A stretch of 64,000 bases of DNA from Cycas panzhihuaensis (GCA_023213395.1 CM041465.1:13082001-13146000), one strand, 5' to 3'; positions 1 through 12,733 are shown, numbered from the stretch's first letter. The notes: generated by a model from the letters alone, not told the origin. Program-made: numbers and translations.

Positions 1-543
1 ATTCAATTATATATAGATGGCTTGATAATAGAGATCCAAGCTGATGTTAAAATTAAAGAACCAAAGGATCTTAATAAGGCAATACATTTAGCTAAAATAC
101 ATAAAGATAAACACAATGCCTTATGCAAAATTAATACAAATATTTATATTTCTCCACCTAATCGACGTAATCTTTTACTAAGTACTCAACATAAATAATT
201 ATCAATCAATCTAAATTGACCTACTAAACCAATCATTCAAAAGATAAAAATAGAATAAGAAGAGTTAAGAAGAAGAAACCTATGCTTTAGATATGAGGAT
301 AAATAGGAACATAGGCATAAATGTCAAAAGAACTAGTTATATACAATCAAATTACTACCTGATGACAATATTGATGAAGAAGAACAAGGGTAAGAAAATA
401 ATCAAGGAAATTGTTATTATTTTGAGCATCAAAAGAGCTACTATAATCTTGTGGTCAACCATCCACAAATGTCACTATCATCTATGATCAATTTTAATTA
501 ATCAAATATATTAAAGTTGTAGGGATCTATAAAAAATCAAGCT

Positions 544-880
544 GTAATAATCTTTATAAATTTAGGTAGCACACATAATTTTATTAATCAAAATTATGTA
601 GAACAACTGAGGTTATTTCCATTAGGAAATCCTCATTTCTAAGTAACTATTGGAGGAAGATGGGTAATATCAGGCCAAGGTATAATGAATAACCTTAACC
701 TCATAATAAACAATGTCAATATTATAGAAGATTTCTATGTTGTGGATGTTAGAGGTGTAGATATTATATTGGGAAGTCAATGGCTCAGTAAACTCAAAAC
801 CTTTGAAATTAATATTAACAAATAATTTATGTGATTTAAGAAAGAAGGAAGAACCGTCACATTATCAGAAAAAGATCAAA
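544..880 (+). pseudogene. gypsy aspartic protease remnant
   Basis: The translation from 544 reads through the retropepsin signature as N-L-G-S-T-H-N-F-I; family members normally have D-L-G-S-T-H-N-F-I. The catalytic Asp is therefore Asn here (AAT at 559-561, one G-to-A change). The second half keeps the 'GVDIILGSQWLSKL' motif that ends plant gypsy proteases. In-frame stops occur after 'GNPHF' and after 'INK'. In a working element the protease would cut the Gag-Pol polyprotein inside the virus-like particle. Confidence 0.75.
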
Positions 881-1118
881 CAAAACTAATGTCATACCAT
901 GCAAGAATAAGGGTGGAGAAATCAAGAAGCAACCTCAAGCATTCCAAAAACATGAAAAAAATAGAAGAGGTTTTCAACTAGAAGAATCTTCCAATAAATA
1001 CCTGTAAAATCTAATTAATTTCCTAATGGACTCTAATGGAACAAAGGATAACATTTATTTAAAGGACTATAATTGTTTCACTATGTTTCATGGGTGAAAC
1101 ATCTTAAGGGGGAGGAGT

Positions 1119-1377
1119 TGTTACAGACCTCCTTAAGGATTAACTAATTATTCATTCAATGAAAAGGTATATAAGGAATAATAGTGACTTTTATGTGAAG
1201 AGACCATTATACTCATATAAATGTGGCCTCAATTATATTGTTGTACATCATTCATATCTTTTCAATCAATTAATTATTTAGTCATTTGACTATTTAATAT
1301 ATTCAAATGCTCATGTGTCTATGAGTACTCTTTGAAATCTCTTGATTATTCTCCTATTATAGAAAAGATTTGTAACA
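1119..1377 (+). repeat. 3' LTR of the gypsy remnant (259 bp)
   Basis: It begins TGTTACA (1119-1125) directly after a purine tract and ends TGTAACA (1371-1377), giving inverted termini of the TG...CA kind. A TATA-like CATATAAATG lies inside. The short length fits small gypsy LTRs. The partner LTR is outside the window. Confidence 0.7.
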
Positions 1378-1429
1378 ACTACTCATAGTCCTTTATTATG
1401 CAGGATGACTAGGAGATAGCTAGTAGTAG

Positions 1430-2440
1430 ACCCTTATAAGGGGCTACTAATATAGAGTGATGATGAGATTGATGTAACTAAGAGAGAAACAATAGAGAGA
1501 CCTCTTGTTACTGTAGTAGAGAGAGGGATAAGTAGAGTAAGAGGTAAAGGATGAGGAGAGGTAGTACAACAACTAGGTGGATAAGGAGAGAGAAGAGAGG
1601 GTGGTGAGTCACTAACTAGAGAGGGAGGGATAGGAAAGAAAATTATGGCCCAGAAGATAGAGGGACTGAGCAACAATAGAGGAGGTTCCATAAAGAGTAT
1701 GGATTTGGGCTTAACAAAGGGCCAAGGGGTGATGGGAGAGGATGATAGAGATAGAGGAGGTGAATCTCCTTAACAACCATCAAAGGAGGTAGCATTACAG
1801 TCAGTGGGAGGGATAGTAGATAATCCATCAAAAAGTGCTTAGCTAAGGGGAGGACCATAGCCAATAGGTATATAAATTATAATAATTTAAACATCATTGA
1901 GTATAGTTATATCTTGGTAATCTATTCTCCATTTGATGAGGGAGTAATCACAACGTATATGATGTTTCTTTTTTGTTTAAGTAGGTGAGAGGAGCCTAAC
2001 CCTATCAAAGATACATAGGATATTAAACCTCCTATTTCTCTATGCATATACATCAATAAAACCTCTAATATGGCATGTTGTTAATGAGGCTCTACTAGGA
2101 GACTAGATAAAATATTTTAGTCATATTTTATGAGATCGGGATATGTACCAGGAGATGATAATGGAGCTAAGTCTCTAAGAGATTGAGCTCTATGCAATAG
2201 AGGATGAGAGGCATCATATCAAGAGGATGGTCCTAGTATAGGTAGGTGGGAGGATAACTCCATTAGAGAGTACCATAGTTCAATAGGGGAGACACTGACC
2301 ACCTAGGAGGGAGTTGACTCATAGGCATATACTAAACTGACATGAGAAGGTAGAGCTAGAAGAGGGATAGGAAGATCTTATCACTAACAGTGAGCATATT
2401 TTATTTAGGGAGGACATAGGGAAGAGATAAAGATGTTGTA
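1430..2440 (+). pseudogene. PMD-gene fragment of a Tat-like element (copy G)
   Basis: Purine-rich coding-like sequence resembling the 3' half of the antisense PMD gene of element B. The acidic Gly/Arg-rich tail is followed near 1985 by a splice-donor-like GTGAGA, a CCTAACCC block, then TGGCATGTTG near 2071-2080. The same order is found in the intron of the B gene. The segment after 2130 reads like the coiled-coil exon (patterns such as 'QEMIMEL' and 'EDERHHIKRM'). Many stops interrupt it. Because it lies on the + strand, its host element would have been on the - strand. No integrase was recognised to its right. The assignment rests on visual similarity to B. Confidence 0.5.
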
Positions 2441-2551
2441 GGGGATTTAAGGCATTTTATAGCCTCAAATGATGTATCTAAAGCTATATGACAATGATTG
2501 TATACTATGATATCCATGAATCTTTTGTCATTCATATATATATATATATAG

Positions 2552-2719
2552 TTTTGATTATGATTTGCATTAATGTATGAACAGAATGTTGACTTTGAAC
2601 TCATTCCCCCCCACTCCCTTCTTTTACCTTTTTTAATATGTAGAATAAAAAAGTATATACTCACCATGATGACTAATTATAAAAGCATGAAAATTTTTTT
2701 ATTTTTTTTATTTTTAGTG

Positions 2720-2747
<28 letters not shown>
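2552..2747. repeat. Direct repeat copy 1 ending in (AT)n
   Basis: Sequence from TTTTGATTATGATTTGCATT to GTGTTATATATA recurs with few changes from 3394 onward, 842 bp downstream. Both copies end in an AT microsatellite (2720-2756 here). Another short AT run lies just before it (2535-2550). No protein motif was seen. Confidence 0.8.
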
Positions 2748-2756
<9 letters not shown>

Positions 2757-2761
<5 letters not shown>

Positions 2762-3392
2762 CTAGAAGACAAGGTCCCAAGCCTTAAACTGCCACCAAGA
2801 TTTAAACTATTCTTGCAACTAATTACAGAAATCAAAACTAAAAATTACATACAAGTTCTTAAACTAGAAATAAAATAATAAACTGAATAAGAAAACTAAG
2901 CACAATAAATACACACAATATAACATGGTAAAACCCTAGCAATATGCTAGGGAAACATCCACACAGGAAAGGTATCGATCTTTATTGTCACAGAATAGAA
3001 AAAATATACAAGATCCTATAGTAGAGTAATCACAGCAATAACAATCAGCCGACGAACTCTTCACAGTACATTGAACCCTATCAACATAATGAAAAATGCC
3101 CTAAATCGGGCTACATGAGAGGGCCATCTAAGGCACAAATCTTGACTGTAGAATCTAGGGTATTTTTAGCGAATGACCCTCATTCTCTTTACAATTTAAT
3201 ATACTTTCAGTATTAAATTTTTGGGTTGGGGGATATTGCCCCTAAACCCCCTCTTCTTGAGGCATTCCACTCCCACTGCCAAGGAGGGCTCACGCCCCCT
3301 TGGAACCCTTTGAGGAAGGTTTGGGGTAGAAACTGCATTGCCAAAGTGTTAAAATTTTAGCCTTCTAACCATTGTTATCATATTACCCAACA
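2757..3392 (-). repeat. LTR-like insert between two direct repeats
   Basis: Read on the - strand it starts TGTTGGGTAATATGATAACA at 3392. It later contains an AGGGTTTTACCATGTTA block followed by a T-rich stretch, which resembles the R/U5 part of many copia LTRs. The left edge merges into an AT microsatellite, so the exact end is unclear. No coding capacity was seen. It could be a solo copia LTR; no target-site duplication was identified. Confidence 0.45.
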
Positions 3393-3393
3393 A

Positions 3394-3713
<320 letters not shown>

Positions 3714-5332
3714 TTTTCATAAATATGTACATGCCAGTTCACACTCATTCCAGAGTAAAAGGGGTCCTAAAAGGAATAACATAAGGAAAGTGAAAGGCAA
3801 GAAAAATAAATGAAAGGGTAGGAGGGAGTAGATAGAAAAGATTATTAATTTTATTCTTATAAACTTGGAACTACTTGAAAGAAAATAAGTGGTGATAGCT
3901 TTATAAAAATAGGGGATGGAATTATATAGTCCTTCCTTATAAGAAAGACCTATATAATTCACATTATATTCTGGACAAATTATATAAATACAGAACGTTT
4001 TAAGAGAAACTCAAAATATTTATGCCCATATAATATATCTAGTGGGAAATATATTGTTAATAAAATAAAGAAAACTCCTCACTTGGTAAACAACTAGCTT
4101 TCTAAGTAAATAGGATCCCTCATTGGTTCCTTCTAAGGGTAAGAGGCTTTAAGGGACTTTCTCCTAACCAAGATCCTACTCAACCTATGATTTTCATGTG
4201 GGTTTATCTTTCTAACACTTCATCTTATCTCAAGTCTATTAACTTACCTCCACAAAACTCATATTTCTATTTTTAGGGCCTATAGTTTATACTCTTTATG
4301 GAGTGGTACTTCATACTCATTCTAAAGTTGTGCTCTCCAACATATAATATAAGCTACCCAAGATAATTATCTAAAATAGAAGAAACTAAGACATTAGCTT
4401 AAGTATTAAAGGCACATAGGATGTGTTAAATGATTATAGAAGAAAATAGGGACATCAATAATGAGGCTTGGTTATACAGAACAAGGAGCAAGGGGGAACA
4501 AATCTTATAAACACCAACCAACTAATAGATAATGACCTATGAGTTAGAGTAAATGGTAATAGGACCATGATGTAATTGTAATATATCAAATAAATCTCCT
4601 ATGATAGTAGAATACTTAAACTTTATTATTCGTTGCCCTTAGTAAAAATAAACTAGTAGATAAAAGAAGGTTCTCTAATTGAACATATATCACCCATGTG
4701 ATAGTAGACAATCTTGGATTACCTTTATTACCTCTGCCAGTGAATATACTCAATGCCATGAGAGAAATAAAAACTAGAATTTAGAGACAAAGTGATTAAT
4801 GAAGGATAGTTGTAGGAATTAATCAGTAAGGAGTTGGTAATGGATTATAGTAAAGTGGTTTTGATTATAAGGAGAAAAAATTAAAATCATAACTAGGTTA
4901 ATAACTAAATAGAAAGATATGTCAAATAGGTTTCTATCATAACTAAGGCTGTAGTGGACCCATGTAGTTGGATCCAAAAATCTCAAGCAACCCACCCAAA
5001 TAAACCCAAACTATAATATATATAGGTAGGGATGAAGCCATCATATAACTTGCCTTAGATAAGAAGAGGGTGATAAAGATTAAATAACACTTTCTTTTTC
5101 TCTTTTTTTCTTTTTTTTTAATTGATTTTTATCTTTTGCTTTCTAACTTTTTAACATTTATAAGAGAAAGGCTATCATAATCATCTAATTATGAAATACC
5201 CCTTCTTAATGTAGTGAGGATTACTCCTTTCTAATAAAACCAAGATGGAGTGAAAATAACCAGACTCCTCAAAGATTAAATGATGGGGAATAAAAAAAAA
5301 ATCTAAATCATTATGTCTCTAAATATGATAGG
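3714..5332. other. Unassigned AT-rich stretch
   Basis: No protein motif, LTR end or RNA gene was recognised on either strand. It contains a 42-bp hairpin at 3919-3960. It may be the remains of the element that carried the 1430-2440 PMD fragment, but I could not match it to integrase. Confidence 0.4.
3919..3960. repeat. 42-bp imperfect hairpin
   Basis: GAATTATATAG at the left pairs with CTATATAATTC at the right. A second, inner pairing of CTT(C)CTT with AAGAAAG surrounds a short AT loop. The nearly continuous dyad is long for chance in AT-rich DNA. No function assigned. Confidence 0.6.
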
Positions 5333-8300
5333 GAAGGTGTTTCCTATCTACCAGGAATGGATTGGATTACCATCACATATGTATGGTTAGGTATATATTC
5401 TTTCCCTTGTACTCTATCACATTCTTATAGTTATTTTGATATATGATATTTGTATGATTGCTTAAGTGCTCGATTAGTTTTCTTAATCATCTTGCATGTG
5501 CTTGACATCTGCCTATGATGACTAGGACTCCAGTCCAATGGTATAATAGCTCCTAAGTGATCTCCCCCCTAGCTATAGGTACTCATGGGCCTCCATAGCT
5601 TGACTTATGCACACCTTGATCTACTCCATTACACCTACCTCTTTTCCTCTACCTCACCTATCCTTCGATCCATCTTGGGTGGTTTATGGAGAGTTTTAGT
5701 GAGTTGGTGTCCTCTCATTACTTGATCATCAGTTGGTGTCTTCTTGTGCCTCATTAGGATCTATTACCTAGCACCCTTTTTCCATTCTAGCACATCGATT
5801 GTCACCTTTCCTTGAGGTTCTGACCCTATTGGGTGACTTTATCACATGTTTTCCAATGTTGTTGGTTTATGAAGTAGTCCTAGGTTAGTTTATAGATCTC
5901 TAAGGAGGAGTTTCAAACCCCTGGCAGGGTTGGATCCCCTCCTCTTACTCTATTTTATTATTTATATTCATTATTTTATGTTTTTACTGTCACCCAACTA
6001 CCATTTCTATTTTCCCTACATTGATTATTTCACACTGCTAATATATTAGTAGTGCCACTAATATATTAGTGGTATCACAAATAAGTTTATGGTGTGACTG
6101 CTATGTGGTTTACTGTAACTAGAAACAAATAATTTTGGTTTCTATACCTAGACTACACACTCCCCTACCTTGATATTTACCCAAGTCAAACCTTAACGGC
6201 CCTGAGGCCTCTCTAAAGACATAAAAACCCCAAAATTCAAATTCATTTCTTATGAATCAGTCAATCATTCTCATCATTCTTCCATTTAACCTAAAGGAAA
6301 AAATTGGTTTTTGTAGGAAAATGACTCTTCTTCCTTCCTTCTTCCTTATCCATCTTTCTCATGCTCCTCCTATACTCAAAAATTGTAGGTTTCTCTTCTA
6401 CAAGTAAGGAAAGGATATCTAAGAGTATCCCAAGCCAAGAAAGGAGGATCTTCCCACCATGAAAATGACAAAGGATCTCCTCCTCCTCTTCACCAAATGA
6501 GGATTCCATCTTCTTCAACCTTGTTCTTCATTTTGGAATATCTTCCTTACATAGAAAACCTATTTTCCCTAGTTTTCTTTGCAAAAGTCTCATTTTTATG
6601 GTTTATTCTTTGCTATTTTAGCCATAACACCCTAGATCTATAGTTGAACTAATTTTTTGTTGATTTTAAGGTATATTTTGCTTAGCACAAGGAAGTAATA
6701 CCTCCTTTTTACCATTGTTCCCCTCCTCATATTCTAAATCCTCTAGATTTTGGAAATAGAAGTGTCAAACTAAGCTAAGAGAGTTGGTGAAGAGGCTCAT
6801 AGGTTAGAGTTTTGACTTGTAAAGATGCCACTCACTTGGGCAATCCCCCTCTTAATGCTTTGAGGCATATTTCCTTGCACTCCATCATTAGCTTTAAGGT
6901 TTGGTTTATTGTGGGGCATACATACATAAAACATCCACTTTATGTTTACTTCTAAATCCTAGCCAAGTGAGCTATCCATAGCTCATGAGGGTTATTCACC
7001 ATTTAGAGGAGCTTGCCATCTTGAGGCAATACTCATTTTCTTTTCTCTATTTGCATGTTGCGATTGTTACACACACACCCACCAAAATCATTAAGTAAGA
7101 AACATATAAACTTATATTTGCTCCTTCTTTTGTTCACACACCACATACTAACATTACATACCAAGAACATATATATATGCATATATCTTAGTTGTGGGAG
7201 GACTTACTCTTCTTATGTTATAGGTTGGAGGCCATTTTGTGAACTAAGTAATAAGTTATAAAAGGGTAACATTTCATTTTTTTTGGTTTCCACTTCCTTT
7301 CTATTTTGTTTATCCTTGCTTTGTTGATTGTTTGGGGATAGTAAGTAAGCCCCATTTAGAGGATAAGGGAAGGTAAGGAAGCCCCTTCTTCCAAATCTAT
7401 CAATATTCGTAGCAAGAAATGGAAATAAAAGTGGTAGCAACTTCTGGAGACATGGTGTAGAGGGTGGCAACGAAGGAGCACAATGAAACGCAAAACCAAC
7501 CATCGTATTTAGGTGCACACTTTCCTATGCACCCCTCTCCTCTTCTTTTACGTCCCAATCCCATCCTTTCTAATTCTAAAAATAAAAGAAAAGAAAAAGA
7601 AAATGAATTAAAAGATTCTTTTTAAAAGCTTTTTCCCTTTCATTGCATGTTGTAAGTGGAGGGAAATAAATAAAGGAACCATATTATTTTGCATTTATTT
7701 TAAGGAACATTTATCTACGCAGAGAGCCCAATCCCCCTCTTACGAAAAGAGGAGGTGTATATGTGCAAGGTAACACCTTCTACCAAACCTTTCCTTTTCC
7801 TTTTCCACACTCATAGTATTTGTTGCATTCATCTAAAGGTGAAAAAAGCGTAAGGGATAGATAGGAAAGGATTGCATATTATTTTACACACCTGCTTTGG
7901 TTTTTTGTGTGTGTTTCCTTACTTTGGTAGTATCCATATTTATTTGAAATTAGAATACCACCATAAACCCCTATAAATAAGGCCAAAATACACCCTTTCT
8001 TGAGAACTTGAGAAGACTTCATAACCTAATTTCCATGATATATTCACGGCTTTTCTCTACCCTCCTCCTGATCCACTTCGAGATTGTGAGTAGGCCCACC
8101 TAAATTATCTCTTATTTTATCACTACTTGTTTCTTCCTTTGCTTAACCCCTTTTTTAAAAGGAGGTCTAGCTCCTCTTCTTTCCATATGAGGATAGGGGA
8201 GTTCCCCTTTTAGGTTATTCAGCTATCCAAAAATACCTAATTACCCGAACCAAACCTAATAAGGTACTCAGAAAGAAGGGAAGGTCGTAGTGCTATTTGC

Positions 8301-8443
8301 AGGTCTCTAAATGTGTGTTCTAATATGCAGACACCCTTTGAGGGTAACCTGTCCTCCCTTTGAGGTCCCTAGCCCTTTCATAGTTATATTATTGGCCTAG
8401 AAGTCCTTATCCATAGTGACCCTAAAGGTGCACTTTCAGAAGG
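5333..8443 (+). mobile_element. Solo LTR of the Tat-like family, TSD GAAGG
   Basis: A complete 3101-bp LTR (5338-8438) starting TGTTTCCTATC and ending CACTTTCA. It aligns along its length with the 5' LTR of element C (58471-61692) and, reversed, with the LTR of element A. The five bases before it (5333-5337) and after it (8439-8443) are both GAAGG, a perfect target-site duplication. No internal region follows, so this is a solo LTR left by LTR-LTR recombination. A TATA-like CTATAAATAAGG lies at 7971-7982. Two adjacent palindromes occur at 6033-6072. Small open frames inside it are not genes. Confidence 0.85.
6033..6072. repeat. Two adjacent palindromes in the solo LTR
   Basis: A 22-bp palindrome with one mismatch (6033-6054, CACTGCTAATA paired with TATTAGTAGTG) is followed at once by a perfect 18-bp palindrome (6055-6072, CCACTAATA paired with TATTAGTGG). 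The matching place in LTR C also forms a stem, with different bases. Confidence 0.75.
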
Positions 8444-8646
8444 TAAAAGAATTAAGTATTCACATTAGGAGTGTACTAGGGTAGACTAAGAATTAAAAAT
8501 GGATGAATTAGGTGATATATGAATAAAAGGAAGCCTATGTAATGAAGGGTGAAAGTGAAAGGGTAATAAAATGACTTATAAACCAACTAAAGTTGATGAC
8601 ATATACCCTAATTTATATATAACTATCAAAGGATGATGCTGGGGTC
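8439..8646. other. Short spacer between the solo LTR and element A
   Basis: About 200 bp of AT-rich flank that begins with the right GAAGG duplication and ends at GGGTC, the presumed target of element A. Nothing else recognised. Confidence 0.5.
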
Positions 8647-11600
8647 TGGAGGCACACTTATGATAGTAACGAGAAATAGTGGTGCAGCTACAAATGATTG
8701 ACCTAGGTTGTAGAAGCCTAAGGAAGTGTAATATAGCTTTTGTTTACCCTCAAAAGGTGTTCATACACCACTTGGGTGTAGATTTAGGACCTACATAGCA
8801 TGTGTTCCCTTCTTTTCATAGAGGGTTTTAGGTCTAGTTGGTAGGTAGATACAATTGATATATAAATTTAGTTGGTATATAGGTGTAGTTCATATGTAGA
8901 TTTATGAGTTATGAATAGCTTACCCCTCTTAGATTAATAACTTGCCTAAGCAAGGACTTCTCCTATCCTCCTTTGGAGAAAAATGAAAGAGTTCCATCGT
9001 AGGAGTGGGTATGATAGTAAAGGCAAGTGAAAAGAGTAGTGGAGGTTTAACTTATTGTTTTTCTTTTAATTTGATCTTGAGATATGTGAAGTGATGGTAA
9101 GTTTCTCTTAGGGTTTCTTGTTAATGTACTTTTGTTTATGTGTGTGTTGCAATAAGAGGAAATGTATAGGGAAAGCAATAAGCAAATAACATCAAAAAGA
9201 TATTAAACCTTACTCTCATTCCTTTTCTTTTTCTCTCATATCTCAAAGGAGCAATGGAGCTTTTATATTAATTAGTGAAAGAGATACCTGTGCATATAAG
9301 AGGCATAATAAGAAAAGTAGAGAGTAGATGCCTTTTACTACATGCAATCCTAAATGTCCCCTAATATGCCCTTTTATGAAAACAATAAATAGGATAAAAA
9401 AAGAACAACTTTCCCTTTGGAATGACCCCTTTCTCCTACATGCACCAGAAGTTATCCCCTAAAACTTTTGCTCCCTTTCTTTTAATGATCATGCAACCAA
9501 TGGAAATAAAACCAAGAAGGGGGGAGGAGAAGCTTCACAATGGGGAATATGGATGTTGATTATTACATAACCACTAGTGGTTGGTAGAACCCTAGTGAAG
9601 GTACTTTTGCTAGCAAAAGGTGGATGTTAATATTAACTATTAAAAGGTATGCACAGGATGCTTAGGGCGAGCAATGAAAATAAAGGTCAAATGCCTCTCT
9701 AATTAGATTCATGGATTGAATAGCCATTTAGCTTATTTAAGACTTTATGGATATAAAGTAACCTAGTTTTGAATGAGAAATTGTTTCCACTCATCTAGTA
9801 TGAACTTTTGGTGCCCATTTTTATGTCCATTTGTGCTCTATTTGTGTTTTGCATTTTAGTTTTCTAATCAAGTATAAAGGAATTACCAAAGGAATCATAT
9901 CATTGACAAGAAATGGAATCAATACAAAGGGAAATAAAGTTTTAGAAATAAGTACCTAGTCTACGGCATTTGGAGATGTTCTTTCCTTTGGTTCCCCTTA
10001 ATTTCCTTTCACTTTGCTCACAAGCTCCTTTATAGTACAAGAGGTATAGGATAGAAAGGGCTCCACTTACTGGCCCCAAGCTTAAGTAGAAGTAATATGT
10101 GAATAAAGGAGAAGCAAGGAAGCCAAAGTACATGCTAAAATACAAATAGAGCTTATCTTAAGGGATGTGGTTCACCTTTATATCCTTTAAGCTATTTTGG
10201 ATGGGTATTCTCTCCACCCCACATGTGCATTGGGAAACTATCCAAGAAAAATATTTGTAATATATTTATATGTATTTCATAAGCTACCTTCTACATTTAA
10301 CCAAAGAGAGTATAAGAACCGCATGCAAGCCTTAGTATTCTTTTGAAGGAAATCAATGTGCAAGAAGAATGTAAGAGATAAGAAAAAGAGGTGAGGGGTG
10401 CCTCAGGATGGCACTAGCCTCCCCAGTGAAGGTAGTTCTATTGGTGAAGCCAAGATAAACCTTTTAATCCCTACAACTAGGTAAAATGACCAATAAAAAG
10501 AGGCAAATCGCAACATCAAGAGGGATTCCAAATAGGTAATAGTATGTAATCATAGTACCATATGGAAACATGGCTAATATTGGAGTGGAAGGCATATGCA
10601 CCAAGGAGATTTAGCACCATATAACTTAGAAGGGGATTACCCAAGAGTGAGGGGGTTCAAAGAGTTGATGGATACACCTATGGCCCTCCTCAAATTTCTT
10701 GTAGTTACTGATGTATTACTCCAATTCCTCCTCCAATAGAATAGTAGCACTTGTGTAGTATTTCTAACTCAACCAAGGAAATTTCCTCAATGTTTCAAGA
10801 GAATGAAGCTAAAGGTGGTTGTGATCTATAATATTAGATCTTAATAATGAAGAGACAGAGTTGAGTAGCCAAGATCTAAGCCAAACATGAGTGTTCCCAC
10901 TTAATACCATTAAGAAAATCCTTGGATCTTACCCATCCAAGACAAGAATGCTTGTAATTTTAACTAACTTAGTAGAAGAATATCAATTCTAACTCTTAGA
11001 AGAGTGAGTCTATTGAGAAGCCATGAGAACAAGAAAGAGGAACAAGAAGAAGATCCCTCATCAAAATTGAGAGTTTTTATATTAAGAATTCAAACACTGG
11101 GTTGGTGGTTTCATATATGAAACCACCACATAAAAACCATAAATTAGCATGGTTTCATTTAAAAATTTCTACTCTAATTCAAACAAAAATGGTAAATTGA
11201 TTAATTAGTAGGATTCCCAGGACTTTTGCACACCCTCTTGGGCCTACCATAATGTGTCAGATCTATCAGAGGAGCATTTATGATAAAAATTAAGCATTGT
11301 TGGTTATGAGTGACTATTGTAATAGTCACATCATAAAGTTATTTGTAGTATAATAAAGATGTCTATGGTACCACAAAATACTTCATATTACAAGAAATAA
11401 TCAAATTGGGATTGTAATAGAGAACCAAAATTTGACCATAAAGCTAGAGATTTCTACTCTAGACCCTTGTAAGCTAGTCCTAAGGCTTTTAAATGACTAA
11501 GTACATGAAGTTAGGGTAAAAGAATGAAGCAAAATAGGTAGTAATGGGCCAAAATATGATGGGAATGAGGTTGTAGGGGATCAAAAAGGTCACCTTACTA

Positions 11601-11823
11601 ACTATTAGGCCATGAAGGAGAGCTCTAAGGCCATTAGATCAAAGTCTTGATTATCATCAATATAAAAAGAGGAAACAAACAAGCTAAGCAAGTATCAAAC
11701 ATGTACTAGTCATCATCCTAGACTCAACAATATAACTCTAAAGCTACTAGTAGGGAGAAGACCTATACCTTCACTTACCTAGATGTCATTATCTCCTAAT
11801 CCATCCCTAAAATCCATGAAACA
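8647..11823 (-). repeat. 3' LTR of element A (3177 bp)
   Basis: On the - strand it starts TGTTTCATGG at 11823, after the purine tract AAGGGGGGAG (11833-11824), and ends GTGTGCCTCCA at 8647. Its last 590 bp match 31357-31945, the remnant of the 5' LTR. Length and termini agree with the LTRs of C and the solo copy. Small open frames within it are not genes. Confidence 0.8.
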
Positions 11824-11833
11824 CTCCCCCCTT
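11824..11833 (-). promoter_or_regulatory. Polypurine tract of element A
   Basis: The - strand reads AAGGGGGGAG immediately before the LTR start. It is the plus-strand DNA primer site of reverse transcription. The equivalent in B is the CCAAGGGGGTAG at 52780-52791. Confidence 0.7.
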
Positions 11834-12359
11834 AGTAGAAAAACCTCATCTCTCTAAAGCTAATATGATGGAAAATGTTACTAATACAAATGTCATTAGT
11901 ATGAATAATAACTAAAATTTAGATGTGCAGGTAACCAAGGGGTGACAAATGTCGCAATGGGTGCATGGTTGAGAGACACAAGCGAAGGAGGGAGATAAGT
12001 GTGTGACAAAACCAATCTCAAGGTGTGTGACCATGAATCCTAATCATATGTAAAAAATATAAGAAGGTGGCAATGAAAGGGGATGCCCTAAGTAGTGCAC
12101 CAAGGAAGTGGCATGACCCTAAGATGGGGTTCATAAACCCAAAGAAACCCTTAGGGAGATGAGCAGATGCCCCATCATACCAACTAAGGATAAGAGCTAG
12201 GTGGATAGAGGTATTAGTTGCCATATTTTTACCTCATCAATGACCATTTTTAGAGGTTAAAGAGGAAAAAGAGAGAGGGATACCCCCCTAAAGCCCTTTC
12301 AAATGAGGAACTTATTGAGTCAAAAGGGGGTCACCTTTAAGCTGAAGGTGATGCTGAAG
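11834..12359 (-). other. Element A sequence between archaeal-type RNase H and LTR
   Basis: About 530 bp with no recognised domain. It corresponds in position to 52351-52781 of element B and is treated as untranslated 3' sequence of the element. Confidence 0.45.
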
Positions 12360-12733
12360 AATGAGGTTGACTAGGCTATCGACTTTAGCATTTTCTTTGT
12401 GAGGGATATATTGAATGTTGACTAAAGAGAAATAGGCTAACACAGATCTAACTATCATAGCCAAAGATCTTAACTTAAGGCACATGACCTAATAGGTCTA
12501 GGTCAATTGGGACACTATAATCTGGGAAGCACAATACATGATGATAGGACCATAGTGGAGATAAAGTGCATTAATTAAGGCCTAAAAATAGTTGTATATT
12601 CCACTTCATTATTTGTGGCCTCAGGTAGATAAATCTTAGAGTATATAAAAACATTTCCAAAGGGATCATGGATGATCCAAGTTGCAATAAAGGGCACTAG
12701 GTTACCACAACTACCTCGATCAATATAGATGAA
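12360..12733 (-). pseudogene. Archaeal-type RNase H remnant (element A)
   Basis: The - strand translation starts with the RNase H strand motif 'I-D-R-G-S-C-G-N-L' (Asp codon at 12721-12719). It continues to 'E-A-T-N-N-E' (12623-12605) and, near 12400, 'NIQYIPHKENAKVDSLVN', which resembles the C-terminal helix. These are the marks of the second, archaeal-type RNase H of plant Tat elements, an enzyme that removes RNA from RNA-DNA hybrids. It lies on the sense strand close to the polypurine tract, beyond the antisense PMD gene, as in B. Unlike B it keeps the first catalytic Asp, but it has several stops and shifts. Confidence 0.7.

Larger units (their letters stand above)
1..1377 (+). mobile_element. 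Ty3/gypsy remnant: gag end, protease, 3' LTR
   Basis: The 3' part of a Ty3/gypsy element that enters from the left edge. About 200 nt at the start read as the end of gag, with the pattern 'DGLxxEIQADV'. A retropepsin-like domain follows near 544-880. Only about 200 nt then separate protease from a polypurine tract (AAGGGGGAGGAG, 1106-1117) and the 3' LTR. Reverse transcriptase, RNase H and integrase are absent, so this is an internal deletion derivative or a gag-protease-only element. The wording of the protease resembles chromovirus-type plant gypsy elements, which is inference. Several in-frame stops show it is dead. Confidence 0.75.

Noticed and set aside
1434-1864. Pro/Ser/Leu-rich frames on the - strand
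   Set aside because: Shadow of the purine-rich PMD-gene tail on the + strand; no domain on the - strand.
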